Positions 16,131 through 25,072 of a stretch of 64,000 nt of DNA are shown here, in pieces. How positions within the stretch are numbered: position 1 is the stretch's first letter; every line of letters starts with the position of its first letter. Location: the NCBI GenBank assembly GCA_019637225.1, contig JAHBWC010000046.1:1-64000 (forward strand). The letters are read 5' to 3'. The notes below the pieces were generated by a model, which was not told where the DNA came from, made no database searches, and worked only from the letters and a program-made list of their open reading frames with translations. Both the position numbers and the translations under genes were made by a program. Source of the stretch: Labilithrix sp. (GTDB lineage Bacteria > Myxococcota_A > Polyangia > Polyangiales > Polyangiaceae).

Positions 16131-17948
16131 ATGAAGCTCGCCCACTTCTCTCTGCTCGGCTCGCTGCTCGCCGCCGCCGCCGTCGTCGCCTGCGGGGACG
16201 CCGGTCTCGACGGCGAAGGCGAGTCGACGTCGTCCGCCGAGCCCGAGCCGGAGATCGCCACGAGCGCCGTCGGCAGCGTCGTCGCCGATCTCCGCGCGGA
16301 CACCAACCGCGACGGCGTCATCAGCTTCACCGATCCGACCGACGACGTCGGCGAAGACGTCTGGAACGCCGACCACGGCGCCGTGTTCCTCGCCAACATC
16401 GACGACGATCAGGAGCGCTGCTCGATCGACCTCGACGACGTCGATCTCCCGAAGTGCAACGACGCCGCCGACGAGATCGTCAACGGCGCGGACGACGCCC
16501 TCGACCTCGCCCGGCTGAAGACCAGGCCGTGGCCGGCCGCGCCCTCCGACGCAGCCGGACGCGTCACCTTCACCGCGCCCGACAGGGTGCGGCTCTTCAA
16601 GGTCGCCGGCTCGCAGTTCAGGGCGATCCAGAGCGGCGCGGCGCTCTCGCTCGCCGAGATCCGGAGCGGCGTCGAGCTCGCGATCGAGGGCAAGGACATC
16701 GTCAGGAACCCCGCCGTGTGGAACGGGTTCGTCGACGTCACGCTGACGGTCCGCGCCGAAGGCAACACCGGATCGGACACGGTCCGGATGCGCGTCGCGC
16801 CGGTCATCACCTTCCACCACGCACTCACCGCGGAGCAGACGTGGGTCTCGCGCTTCAACGCCGCCGGCAACGTCGCGATGCGGAACGACCTCGCGACGGC
16901 GGCGGCGGCGGCGGGCGTCCCCGCTCCGAGGCACATCAACACGAGCGATCCGTGGACGCAGGACTTCTTCGAGCCCGCGTTCATGTCGATGCCGGCGCCG
17001 AACGGCAAGCAGCACGTCATCCGGGTGAACCTCCGCTCGGCGAACGTCGAGTCGAGCGATCGGCGGAACCCGCTCCGCGACGCAGGCCGCGTCGTCTTCG
17101 CCCTTCGCGGCAAGGACGTCGCCGGCATCCAGGAGTACGACCCGCAGCGAAACGGAGCTCACGACACGCTCAACTCGTTCGGCAACCTCGAGACGGTGCC
17201 GCCGTACACGCACGCGGGCAAGAGCTACCCGATGGGCCGGGTGATCCGCGGGAGCGTCCCCAGCTTCTTCACCGACAAGGTCTTCACACGGACGATGGAG
17301 GCTCAGCGCGTCCAGCCTCCGATCTACGTCGACACCTCGTGGCTGCTCGTCGCCCACATCGACGAGACGATCTCGTTCGTCAAGGCGAACACGCGCCGCG
17401 GGTGGGTCCTCCTCGTGAACGACGCGAACCTCGCGCGGACGATGCTCGTCCAGCAGTCGAACGCGGGCCGCGGCAACGTACCGATGCACGTCGGCAAGTT
17501 CTGGTCGAGCGGCGCGTCGGCCCGCGCGACCATCGATCAGGTGCTCGCCGATCCGGACGTCATGTCCGCGAGCGCCGAGGCGGTCTTCGAGGTGAACGCG
17601 CAGCTCGCCATCATCAAGGCGGAGACCGGCCTCACCGACGCCGAGATCGTCCGGGTCCCGTTCCTCCACATGACCGTGGACGGCCACTCGGTCGCGTACC
17701 AGCCGGGGATGGTCAACGGGCTCTACATCGCCGACGGGCACTTCGTCGCGCCCGACCCGCACGGCCCGGTGATCGGCGGCAAGGACATCTTCAAGACGGC
17801 GATGCAGAACGCCCTCGCGCCGGTCGGCGTCACCGTCCACTTCGCCGAGGACTGGGACACCTACCACCGCAACCTGGGCGAGGTGCACTGCGGCACCAAC
17901 GCGACCCGGCGGATCCCGACCGCCAAGTGGTGGGAGTCGGGCCGCTGA
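16131..17948 (+). CDS. Protein-arginine deiminase (PAD) lipoprotein
   Basis: 605 residues from ATG 16131, with AGGAGG five bases upstream. The N-terminus (LLAAAAVVAC, cysteine 21) is a lipoprotein signal, so the enzyme is predicted to be exported and lipidated. An acidic DTNRDG block (residues 57-62) and the following DDD-rich segment look like calcium sites of the PAD middle domain. The C-terminal catalytic domain has the vertebrate-type PAD residues: aspartate in PWTQDFFE (D278), HIDE (H409 and D411) and cysteine in EVHCGTN (C587). PADs convert peptidyl-arginine to citrulline with Ca2+. All catalytic positions are intact. It is an isolated gene followed by a GC hairpin (17959-17974). Confidence 0.88.
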   Translation: MKLAHFSLLGSLLAAAAVVACGDAGLDGEGESTSSAEPEPEIATSAVGSVVADLRADTNRDGVISFTDPTDDVGEDVWNADHGAVFLANIDDDQERCSIDLDDVDLPKCNDAADEIVNGADDALDLARLKTRPWPAAPSDAAGRVTFTAPDRVRLFKVAGSQFRAIQSGAALSLAEIRSGVELAIEGKDIVRNPAVWNGFVDVTLTVRAEGNTGSDTVRMRVAPVITFHHALTAEQTWVSRFNAAGNVAMRNDLATAAAAAGVPAPRHINTSDPWTQDFFEPAFMSMPAPNGKQHVIRVNLRSANVESSDRRNPLRDAGRVVFALRGKDVAGIQEYDPQRNGAHDTLNSFGNLETVPPYTHAGKSYPMGRVIRGSVPSFFTDKVFTRTMEAQRVQPPIYVDTSWLLVAHIDETISFVKANTRRGWVLLVNDANLARTMLVQQSNAGRGNVPMHVGKFWSSGASARATIDQVLADPDVMSASAEAVFEVNAQLAIIKAETGLTDAEIVRVPFLHMTVDGHSVAYQPGMVNGLYIADGHFVAPDPHGPVIGGKDIFKTAMQNALAPVGVTVHFAEDWDTYHRNLGEVHCGTNATRRIPTAKWWESGR

Positions 17949-17958
17949 CGCGGGGGCG

Positions 17959-17974
17959 GCCCCGCCCGCGGGGC
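17959..17974 (+). terminator. GC-rich hairpin after the PAD gene
   Basis: GCCCCG and CGGGGC form a 6-bp stem around a CCCG loop eleven bases after the stop codon. There is no T-run, so it is only a weak candidate for a terminator. Confidence 0.35.
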
Positions 17975-18187
17975 GCCGCGCAAGTGCTGGGAATTTCGTC
18001 GTCGATGCATCCTCCACGCACCGGGGGGCCCTCGGAGCCTCCCGAGAGAAGCTGAAAAGCCTCAGGAGCGGCTGGCACATCGACCGAGAGCGCGCTAGCA
18101 CTGCGTCGCTCGAACCGACGTGGACGAGTCCAGCGCGGCTGGACGGCGCGCCGCGGGCCCCGAGCACTCGGCGGAAGGCGAAGCTCA

Positions 18188-19180
18188 TTGAACTTCGGTA
18201 GCGACGAACGGGTCCGAAACGCATTCCGCGCGACGCTGCTCGACGAGCCGTCGAGCGCGGGCGTCCTTGGGACGCAGGAGATCGACGCGGCCGACGTCCT
18301 CGAGGTGACCGACCTCGCGCACGCGATCGCCAAGGCCGAAGAGGTCATTCGCGCCCGGAGCAGCCGCGCCCTCGGCGGCGGCCCCGACTCGTCGGCCGAG
18401 CCGTTCGATCGCGCCGGGGACATCTTCGACAAGCTCGTCGCCACCGACGACGCGGTCGGTCCCGCCGTTCACGCGCCGTATCGCCCCACGCCGTTGCCGC
18501 CCCGGACGTCGCCGATCCCGCTGCCGCCCGGCGTCCTTCGCCCGGCCACGCTGCTCCGCGCGCCCGAGGCCGTGACCGCGACGCCGATCCCGGTCGCCGT
18601 GACGCCGACCCCCGTGACGGCTCCGGTGGCGCCGGTCTCCGCCGCGCCGGCGCTCACGCCCGCGCCGCTGCCGAGCTCGCCGGGCGCGACGCAGCCGCTC
18701 GCGGCGCTCGCGATCCCCCCCGCGCCGCGCACGGCGCCGATCCTCATCCTCGACGAGGACGCGTTTTACCATCCGGCCGGCCGCATCCGCTCGTTCGCCG
18801 ACGCGACGCTCGACGGCTACCGCCCCGAGCCCACGTTGATGGTGCGGATCCGCGAGCGTCGCCACACGCTCTCGCTGGGCGTCGGCCTCGTGCTCGTCCC
18901 GCTGGCGTTGCTCGCCATCTTCGCGGTCGCGGTCGGGTTCGGTCGCGCGAGCGCCGCGCATGACGGCGAGGTCGTGACGGCGAAGGCGCCCACCGTCGCC
19001 GTGACCGCCGCCGCCGCGCCGAAGCCGACGGCCGCGGTCGCGTCGCCCGCGACGACGGCCACCATGAGCACGACGACCGCGACGCCGGTCGAGACGCGCG
19101 CGACGCCCGCGTCGGAGGTCCCCGTCTTCGACGTGAACAGCCTGAAGAGCGCGCCCCCGGCCGGAAAAACGCGCCGCTAA
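18188..19180 (+). CDS. Pro/Ala/Thr-rich single-pass membrane protein
   Basis: 330 residues with a TTG start at 18188. The N-terminal ~95 residues are acidic and helical. Residues about 95-185 are an extended Pro/Ala/Thr linker with recurring TPxP and APxP units. One membrane helix follows (residues about 238-258, LGVGLVLVPLALLAIFAVAVGF), preceded by basic residues (RIRERRHTL), and the tail is again Ala/Thr/Pro-rich. This topology, cytoplasmic N-terminus and extended periplasmic tail, is common among myxobacterial proteins of unknown role. No catalytic motif was found. The codon positions behave as in the neighbouring genes, which supports translation. Confidence 0.6.
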   Translation: MNFGSDERVRNAFRATLLDEPSSAGVLGTQEIDAADVLEVTDLAHAIAKAEEVIRARSSRALGGGPDSSAEPFDRAGDIFDKLVATDDAVGPAVHAPYRPTPLPPRTSPIPLPPGVLRPATLLRAPEAVTATPIPVAVTPTPVTAPVAPVSAAPALTPAPLPSSPGATQPLAALAIPPAPRTAPILILDEDAFYHPAGRIRSFADATLDGYRPEPTLMVRIRERRHTLSLGVGLVLVPLALLAIFAVAVGFGRASAAHDGEVVTAKAPTVAVTAAAAPKPTAAVASPATTATMSTTTATPVETRATPASEVPVFDVNSLKSAPPAGKTRR

Positions 19181-19274
19181 GGCCGCGCGCCCCGCCCGGC
19201 GCGCTCGGCTCGGGAGAGCCCCGCCGCGCGAGCGCCGTCCGCCCGCGCTCGGCCTGCGGCTCCGAAGGTCACGT

Positions 19275-19303
19275 TTGACGCCCGCCCCGTTGGGGGGTAT
19301 GCC
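19275..19303 (+). promoter_or_regulatory. Sigma-70-type promoter candidate for the HARE/Mrr-like operon
   Basis: TTGACG (19275-19280) and TATGCC (19298-19303) are separated by exactly 17 bp in the 327-bp gene-free stretch 19181-19507. It would give a leader of about 200 nt before the HARE-HTH gene. Nothing else was recognised in that stretch. Confidence 0.5.
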
Positions 19304-19507
19304 ACGGGTCGCGAGCTCAGGTGGGTGCCCCCCGAGCGCTCGAGGCGCTTCGAGTCCGGGCGAGTTTGGCGGGCCGCCGCTCGGTGTTCGCAGGGAATCC
19401 GAAAATCAGTGCCGCATGCTGCGGGGGCGTGGGCGGATCGAACGCATGAAGCGTCACTCCGCGAGCCCCGAGAGCGCGTCAGGCACCTCCAGCAAGAGAT
19501 ACCGAAC

Positions 19508-21103
19508 ATGACGTTCACGGAAGCCGCAGCCGAAGTGCTGCGCATCGCCGGCAAGCCCCTCCACTACAAGGAGATCACGGAGCTCGCCATCGAGCAGAAC
19601 CTCCTCTCCCACGTGGGCAAGAGCCCCGAGGTGACGATGGGAGCCCGCCTCGCCGCGCTCCTCAAGAAAGAGGACAAGGAGAACCCCATCGTCCGCGTGA
19701 AGCCCGGCGTCTTCGCCCTCCGCGAGTGGGACGGAAAGAAGAAGAAGCGGGGCGCGAGCGTCGACGAGGCTCCGGCGGAGTCGGAGGAGAGCGCCGCGGT
19801 CGAGGTCAACGCGCTCGAGCTCGAGGCCGCCGCGCGTGGCGCCGCGCCGGACGCGGGCGACGACGAGGACGACGAGCCGATCGAGGTCTCGGGCGAAGAC
19901 GCGCTCCGCGCCGATCTCGCCGCCAGCGGCGCCGAGATGTTCGACGACGAGGACGACGACGATCAGCCCATCCTCTCGTCGCCCAGCAGCGCCGAGGCGA
20001 CGCGGGCGCAGGACGCGCGCGCAGGAGTCGCGGGTGGTGAGGACGGCGGGCGCCGTCGTCGCCGCCGCCGCCGCCGCCGTGGCGGTCGAGGCGAGGGCGA
20101 GGGCGATCGCGCCTCCGGACCGCGCGTCGAGGTCATCAGCCCGACCGCGATCGTGTCCGTCGACGTCGACTCGTCGATCGACACCTCGCGCGATCCGCTC
20201 GCGCCCGCGCCGCGCCCGATGATCCGCGACCGCCACCAGATCATGGCCGGCGGGGCGCCGACCGGAATCGACCTCCCGGCCGGAGAGCAGGAAGAGCTCT
20301 CGGGTCGCGAGCTCGCCGACGCGACGGTGATGATCCTCTCGAGCTTCGATCGCACGCAGGGCCCCGTCCAGGTGCGCTCGGTCGTCGACGCCCTCCTTCG
20401 CCGTGGCCGCCTCGCGGGCGACACGATGATGGCGTCGGCGCAGCTCACCGCCTCGCTCCGCGCGGACAACCTCCGTCGCAACGCGAACGGCCAGCGCCCG
20501 CGCTTCCGCTTCGCCGGAGCCGGCGGCCGCCAGGACGGCGCGCGCATCGCGCTCACCGACTGGACGCTCTCGTCGGACCTCGTGCGCCTCGAGCTCGACG
20601 CGATCTCCGCGATCGAGCGCTACCGCGAGGCCGCGCGCCGCACGATGCTCCGCAAGCTCCAGGAGCTCCCCGGTCACGCGCTCATCGAGCTCGTGCTCCT
20701 CGGCCTCGAGCGCGTCGGCATGACGAACGTGCGCACGATCCGTCGCGCGGGCGCTCCCGGCGGCGAGGCGCACTTCGCCGCGCTCCACCGCAACGGCACC
20801 GACGAGATCCGCACCGCCATCGTCGTCCGCAAGGACGGCCGCGAGGTCGGTCGCGAGCGCGTCAGCGATCTCCGCGGTGCGCTGCACCACTACGGCCCGG
20901 CCTCGGCGGGCTGGCTCATCACGACCGGTCAGGTGCTGAGCGGCGCTCGCGAAGAGGCCGGCGCGCCGGCGGCGCCCATCGCGCTCTTCGACGGCGTCTC
21001 GCTCTGCCGCCTGCTCGAGGAGAACGACGTCGGCGTCATTCGCACGCACCTCACGACGGCGATCCCGGACCTGGAGCTCTACGAGACCCTCCGCGGAGGC
21101 TGA
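19508..21103 (+). CDS. HARE-HTH protein with C-terminal Mrr-like nuclease-fold domain
   Basis: 531 residues from ATG 19508. Residues 1-75 (MTFTEAAAEVLRIAGKPLHY..EITELA, ending VKPGVFALREW) match the HARE-HTH winged helix, as in RNA polymerase delta and restriction-associated proteins. Residues about 80-175 are acidic, and about 180-195 hold a run of ten arginines next to a GRGEGEGD segment. Residues about 375-515 follow the Mrr restriction-endonuclease pattern (ELPGHALIELVLLGLERVGM..., ending IALFDGVSLCRLL). The expected Asp/Gln-x-Lys active site is altered: only AIVVRKDG is seen. It may therefore bind DNA without cutting. It is followed two bases later by an exported-protein gene. Confidence 0.75.
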   Translation: MTFTEAAAEVLRIAGKPLHYKEITELAIEQNLLSHVGKSPEVTMGARLAALLKKEDKENPIVRVKPGVFALREWDGKKKKRGASVDEAPAESEESAAVEVNALELEAAARGAAPDAGDDEDDEPIEVSGEDALRADLAASGAEMFDDEDDDDQPILSSPSSAEATRAQDARAGVAGGEDGGRRRRRRRRRRGGRGEGEGDRASGPRVEVISPTAIVSVDVDSSIDTSRDPLAPAPRPMIRDRHQIMAGGAPTGIDLPAGEQEELSGRELADATVMILSSFDRTQGPVQVRSVVDALLRRGRLAGDTMMASAQLTASLRADNLRRNANGQRPRFRFAGAGGRQDGARIALTDWTLSSDLVRLELDAISAIERYREAARRTMLRKLQELPGHALIELVLLGLERVGMTNVRTIRRAGAPGGEAHFAALHRNGTDEIRTAIVVRKDGREVGRERVSDLRGALHHYGPASAGWLITTGQVLSGAREEAGAPAAPIALFDGVSLCRLLEENDVGVIRTHLTTAIPDLELYETLRGG

Positions 21104-21105
21104 CC

Positions 21106-22278
21106 GTGACGGACGCTCGGTGTCGCTTGACGAGGGGACGACGGCACCGACGGCACGGGCTCGTGGCCTCGACGTGTGGGCTCGCGCTGCTGACGACCTC
21201 GGTCGCCAGCACGGGAGCCCCCACGAAGGAGCGCGAGCCCGAGCTCCCGCCGGCGCAGGTCGCGTTCAAGGTGACGCCGGACTCGAACGGCGGGCCGTGG
21301 CAGCTCCGCATCGAGAACGTCGGTGAGGGTCCGGTCCGCGTCCCGGCCGATCCGCGCCTGCTCATCCTCGAGCTGACGCCCACGCCGGACGCCGCGACCG
21401 CGACCAAGGACAAGAAGGCCACGGCGGCGCCGCGCTGCATCTTGCCGGCGGACGCGCGTCCGGCGACCGACGACGGGAGCGATCTCGTGATCCCGCCGAA
21501 GCGCTCGTGGTCCGCCACGTTCGATCCGCTGTTTTACTGCTTCGGCGCGCGCGAGCGCGCCGCGCTCGTGGCCGGCACTGCGGTGAAGGCGCGCTTCGGC
21601 TGGCCCGCTCCCGCGCCGCGCGCCGGGGCGAAGCCCGCCGCGAAGGCGCCGTCGCCGCCGTTCGCGGTCACGCCCGTGGGCGCGTCGGTAGGCAAGGTCG
21701 CGCCCGCGAAGGCGCTCGAAGCCGACGCCTTCTTGCTCACCGCGCCGGTGATCGTCGCCAGGCCCGGCGGCGAGACGGCGTGGGGCGGCGACGTCTCCGC
21801 GAAGGACAAGGAGAGCGACGCGGCTCCGAGCGGCGTGACGCTGTCGATCCCCGAGGCGCTCGACGCGGCGCGCGGCGGCGAGCTCGCGACGACCGTGACG
21901 CTCACGAACGGGACCGATCGCCCGATCACCCTGCTCTACCGCCCCGACATGCTCCAGTTCGCGGTGAGCGGCCCTGGCGGCAGCGTCTCGTGCGGCCTGC
22001 CGCGGAGCGTGGCCGCGCCGATCCGCGAGCTCTTCATCACCGTCCCCGTGAAGGGAAAGACGACGACGTCGGTGCTCCTGACGACGACGTGTCCGGCAGG
22101 GACCTTCGACGAGCCCGGTATTTACCGCGTGACGCCGCGGCTCGACACGACGGGCGCCTCGGGCCGCTCGATCGGCCTCCGCACGTGGGACGGCCTGGCC
22201 GCCGGGAAGGCTCCGCTGCTCGTTCGGGTACGTTCGCCGCGCAATCCCGCGCTCCCGCCCCGACCGACGCTAGACTGA
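21106..22278 (+). CDS. Exported hypothetical protein, 390 aa
   Basis: The GTG start at 21106 lies two bases after the preceding stop and has GCGGAGGC in front, so the gene is co-transcribed and probably coupled. A basic N-terminus and hydrophobic segment (GLVASTCGLALLTTSVAS) form a signal peptide. The mature part is beta-rich, with two similar blocks around LRIENVGEGPVRV and VTLTNGTDRPITL, which look like Ig-like or DUF11-style strands. Several cysteines (PRCILP, FYCFGA, SCGLP, TTCPAG) may form disulphides. No known family was recognised. Its pairing with a DNA-associated HARE/Mrr protein has no obvious functional logic. Confidence 0.6.
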   Translation: MTDARCRLTRGRRHRRHGLVASTCGLALLTTSVASTGAPTKEREPELPPAQVAFKVTPDSNGGPWQLRIENVGEGPVRVPADPRLLILELTPTPDAATATKDKKATAAPRCILPADARPATDDGSDLVIPPKRSWSATFDPLFYCFGARERAALVAGTAVKARFGWPAPAPRAGAKPAAKAPSPPFAVTPVGASVGKVAPAKALEADAFLLTAPVIVARPGGETAWGGDVSAKDKESDAAPSGVTLSIPEALDAARGGELATTVTLTNGTDRPITLLYRPDMLQFAVSGPGGSVSCGLPRSVAAPIRELFITVPVKGKTTTSVLLTTTCPAGTFDEPGIYRVTPRLDTTGASGRSIGLRTWDGLAAGKAPLLVRVRSPRNPALPPRPTLD

Positions 22279-22297
22279 AGGCGGGCCGAGGCCTGCC

Positions 22298-23734
22298 ATG
22301 CAGCGAGAAGAGCTTCCATTCGTCGCGACGGGGGAAGACGAGGTCGAGCTCACCGTCGTCGACCTCGGCGTCGCGCGCGCGCTCTGGGAGGGCGTGCCGA
22401 GCGCGCGGCTCCTCGCCCGCATCCGGCTGCACCGCGACGAGCGCGACCTCGTCGATCTCGATCAACGCGCGAGCGGAGTCGACTTCGACGACGCATCCTG
22501 GGACATCACCCTCGCGCGGCTCCTCGCGGCGGCGCCCGCCTCGCTCGAGCGCCTGAAGCGCGCCGTCGCCCGCCACGCGCGCGCGGCCTCCGACGAGGGC
22601 TCGCTCGCGGCCAGCGAGACGACCATCGCGACGCTCGTCCACGCCCACCTCTCGGGCTCCGACGTCGACGCCTCGCCGGCCGAGGGCGCGAACGAGGCCG
22701 GCGCGATCGAGGACTCCGTCCGCGTCGCCTGCGCGCGCTTCGACGAGCGCCTCGGGCGCACCTCCGGCGGCCGCACCGGCGTCTACTTCGAGGCGTGCCT
22801 CGAGCTCGCCCGGCGCGGCGCGGCGCCGCCGTGGCCGCTCGACGCGCTCCGCTCCGCCCTCGGCGGCCTCGCGGCGATGAAGGACGCGGCCATCCACGAC
22901 AGCGGCGGCTACCCGGATCTCGACGCGCTCCCGACGACGCTGACGGGATCGAGCGCGACGCTCTACCCGTGGGCCGACGACGGCGACGTCCTCGTCGCCG
23001 ATCGCCGAGCGTGTCTCCTCGATCGGGCGAGCGTCGAGCGCGTCGTCCAGGTCCCCGAGCGCGACCTCGCCGCGCTGGTCGCGCGCGCGGCGGCGCGTTA
23101 CCCCGGTATCCCGATCGCGAAGATCGTCGCCGAGGTCTCCACCTGCCTCACGAAGCACGGCGCGCTCCTCCTCGTCGCGACGCGCGAGCCTCGCTCGCAG
23201 CGGGAGGCGCCGCGGCTCCCGCCGGCGTCGTGGGCGCCCGCCGACCTCGACGCGCCCGAGACGGCGCTCACGCTGGCGTCGGCGCTCGAGCGCGGGTCCC
23301 TCACGGCGCCGCGCGCCCGCGCCGTTCTCCTCCGCGGGGGTGACCTCGCGCTCGACGCGATCGGCAAGGAGATGCTCAACGTCGCCGCGCACCCCTTCGC
23401 GAGCGCCGTCTTCGCGGAGCTGCTCGCTCCGTTCGCGCGCGAGCGTGACGTCGTCCGCCTGGTGACCTACTTCGCGATCGCGCCCGATCCGCGCGCCGCC
23501 GCGCGCGCGCTCGACCTGTGCAGCGCGCGAGAGGTCGTCTCGGCCGTGCTCGAGGCGTGGCTCACCACGATGCTGCCCGCCGACGGCGCGCTCGCCGAGC
23601 CCGGCGTCGATCCCGACACCTCCGCGAGCGCGCGCGTCGCGTCGTGCATCGAGGCGCTTCGTCCCTACCCGGCGCTCTATCAGGTCGTCGAGCCGCTGCT
23701 CTCGCGCCTGAGCGAGCTGCCGGCGAGCGTCTAG
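22298..23734 (+). CDS. Hypothetical cytoplasmic protein, 478 aa
   Basis: ATG 22298 lies 19 bp after the previous stop, suggesting the same transcript. There is no signal or membrane segment. The protein is Ala/Leu/Arg/Asp-rich and predominantly helical. A conspicuous FYFEACLELARRG-like helix (VYFEACLELARRG) and a tryptophan/aspartate loop (YPWADDGDVLVADRRACLL) are the most distinctive parts. The C-terminal 130 residues may contain repeated helices. No family was recognised and no catalytic residues can be proposed. Confidence 0.55.
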   Translation: MQREELPFVATGEDEVELTVVDLGVARALWEGVPSARLLARIRLHRDERDLVDLDQRASGVDFDDASWDITLARLLAAAPASLERLKRAVARHARAASDEGSLAASETTIATLVHAHLSGSDVDASPAEGANEAGAIEDSVRVACARFDERLGRTSGGRTGVYFEACLELARRGAAPPWPLDALRSALGGLAAMKDAAIHDSGGYPDLDALPTTLTGSSATLYPWADDGDVLVADRRACLLDRASVERVVQVPERDLAALVARAAARYPGIPIAKIVAEVSTCLTKHGALLLVATREPRSQREAPRLPPASWAPADLDAPETALTLASALERGSLTAPRARAVLLRGGDLALDAIGKEMLNVAAHPFASAVFAELLAPFARERDVVRLVTYFAIAPDPRAAARALDLCSAREVVSAVLEAWLTTMLPADGALAEPGVDPDTSASARVASCIEALRPYPALYQVVEPLLSRLSELPASV

Positions 23735-23760
23735 CGTCCCCGCTGCTCCCGCGGAGCCGG

Positions 23761-23808
23761 CGCGTCACGCGTCGGGCGCGTCACGCGTCGGGCGCGTCAC
23801 ACGTCGGA
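23761..23808. repeat. Three 16-bp tandem repeats
   Basis: Three consecutive copies of CGCGTCACGCGTCGGG are present, the third with two changes. They lie between the hypothetical gene and the convergent yaeQ gene, and the last copy overlaps the yaeQ stop codon. Confidence 0.8.
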
Positions 23809-24342
23809 CGCGAGCGTCGTCCGCGTCAGCGTCGTGTCGAGCGTGACTCCGTCGATCGTCACGTAGAGCGCGCCGTCGGTGCGCGTGAGCTCGAGTCGCG
23901 CGCGTCGTCCGACCTTCGCGGCGAGGGCGTCGAGGAACGACGGATCGATCGCCCACACGTCGATGGCCTCGGCCTTGTGGACGTTCTGTCCCTCGGTCTG
24001 ACGACGGAGCTGCGCGAGATCGTGCGTGTAGACGGCCACGCGCGCGGACTTCGACGCTTTGTGGAGGCGCTCCGCGGAAGGCGCGCCGATGTCGATCCAC
24101 CACACGAGGAGCCCCGTCGCGTCGCGGATCGCGATCGGCGCCTCGTCGGTCGACGAGAGACCGCCCTTGCTGAACGCGATCCCCTCCTCGTAAGCGAGGC
24201 AATAGGCGAGCGTCCGCGTGAGGAGCCAGCGCGTGGTCTCGGACGGATGCTGCGCCACACGGAAGTCGAGGGTCGCGTAGACGTTGCGATCGACGTCGGA
24301 GAGCGAGACCTCGAAGTGATGAACCGTCGCCGTCAGCGCCAT
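23797..24342 (-). CDS. yaeQ: YaeQ family protein
   Basis: 181 residues. It begins MALTATVHHFEVSLSDVDRNVY and continues RVAQHPSETTRWLLTRTLAYCL, with EEGIAFSKGGLSSTDEAPI, the characteristic YaeQ blocks. The family has a PD-(D/E)XK nuclease-like fold, and the conserved E/D and W-W-I-D-I-G (VWWIDIGAPSAERLHKAS) residues are present. In enterobacteria YaeQ was linked to suppression of RfaH loss, but its function is not established. It is a single gene whose C-terminus lies in a short tandem repeat. Confidence 0.9.
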   Translation of the reverse strand: MALTATVHHFEVSLSDVDRNVYATLDFRVAQHPSETTRWLLTRTLAYCLAYEEGIAFSKGGLSSTDEAPIAIRDATGLLVWWIDIGAPSAERLHKASKSARVAVYTHDLAQLRRQTEGQNVHKAEAIDVWAIDPSFLDALAAKVGRRARLELTRTDGALYVTIDGVTLDTTLTRTTLASDV

Positions 24343-24508
24343 GCGCGCGAGACTACCTCAGGCGCCACCAGCCGGTCAGGAGACCAAAGCGACGCTTCGT
24401 CCTCCTCTCGTAAGAAGCCGAAGGCGGGAGCAGCGGACTTTGGGCGCAAGTGAGCGCCGCTTTAGCCGTCGCCTGGTTCGCCCTGCGAGGCCGTGCTACT
24501 CGACCGTG

Positions 24509-25021
24509 ATGCTCGAGCAGCTCTGGATCGACGTCGAGCGTGCCATCGTCGCGGCGTCACTCGGTGAGCTCACACCCGAAGACGCGCGTGAGCGGATGTG
24601 CGGCGCGCTCTCGAAGCAACTCGGCGTGAGCTGCGTGCTCGTCGAGGGTCACCACCCGAGCGGAGAGGACGGCGTGATGCGCGCCCTCATCGGAAGCTCG
24701 GTCGACGGGACAGCCACGACGTTGATCGTCTCGAGGACGGACGCGCTCGAGACCGCTGCGCTCGCGCGGCTCGCGCGGCTGTTCGATCTGCTCCTCGAGA
24801 GCACGAACCCGGCCGCGAGGAGCGCGAGCGCCCTCCATCGACTGCGCAACGACCTGGCCGCGGTGCAAGTGAACGTGGAGTTCGTCGAGATGGTGATGTC
24901 GGACGCCGAGGCCGAGCCGACGCCGGAGCGACGCGGCGAGGTGATGACCGCGCTCGCCCACGCCGCGAGGGTGTGTCGCGCGCTGTCGAGGTCGCTGCGT
25001 CCGCTCGCCCCTTCCGCCTAG
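24509..25021 (+). CDS. Stand-alone DHp-like (histidine kinase phosphotransfer) protein
   Basis: 170 residues. The start is ATG 24509 (GTG 24506 is equally possible). Residues about 1-100 form a small sensor-like or GAF-like region (LGVSCVLVEGHHPSGEDGV...TTLIVSRTDAL). Residues about 110-165 read ALHRLRNDLAAVQVNVEFVE, an H-box with the H-x-x-R-N pattern of histidine-kinase dimerisation domains, followed by a second helix (RRGEVMTALAHAARVCRAL). There is no HATPase domain, so it cannot phosphorylate by itself. It could relay phosphate or dimerise with a kinase. It lies at the left edge of the GTPase/Roadblock signalling island and ends at a hairpin shared with the convergent PDZ gene. Confidence 0.6.
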   Translation: MLEQLWIDVERAIVAASLGELTPEDARERMCGALSKQLGVSCVLVEGHHPSGEDGVMRALIGSSVDGTATTLIVSRTDALETAALARLARLFDLLLESTNPAARSASALHRLRNDLAAVQVNVEFVEMVMSDAEAEPTPERRGEVMTALAHAARVCRALSRSLRPLAPSA

Positions 25022-25050
25022 GGCAGAACCTCCGCCGAGCGCTCCTCGCG

Positions 25051-25072
25051 CGCGGACCTCAGGAGGTCCGCG
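25051..25072. terminator. Bidirectional hairpin with a stop codon in the loop
   Basis: CGCGGACCT (25051-25059) and AGGTCCGCG (25064-25072) form a 9-bp stem around CAGG. The minus-strand stop codon of the PDZ gene (25059-25061) overlaps the loop. It sits between two convergent genes. No T-run is seen. Confidence 0.6.

Noticed and set aside
18060-18100. TGGCAC as a sigma-54 -24 element before the Pro-rich membrane-protein gene
   Set aside because: No TTGC element at the required distance.
16047-18224. 725-residue minus-strand frame opposite the PAD gene
   Set aside because: The plus frame has all PAD catalytic residues; the antisense frame has none.
19275-19511. Small frame MTPAPLGGMPRV upstream of the HARE gene
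   Set aside because: Ser/Arg/Gly-rich, no ribosome-binding site, overlaps the promoter candidate.
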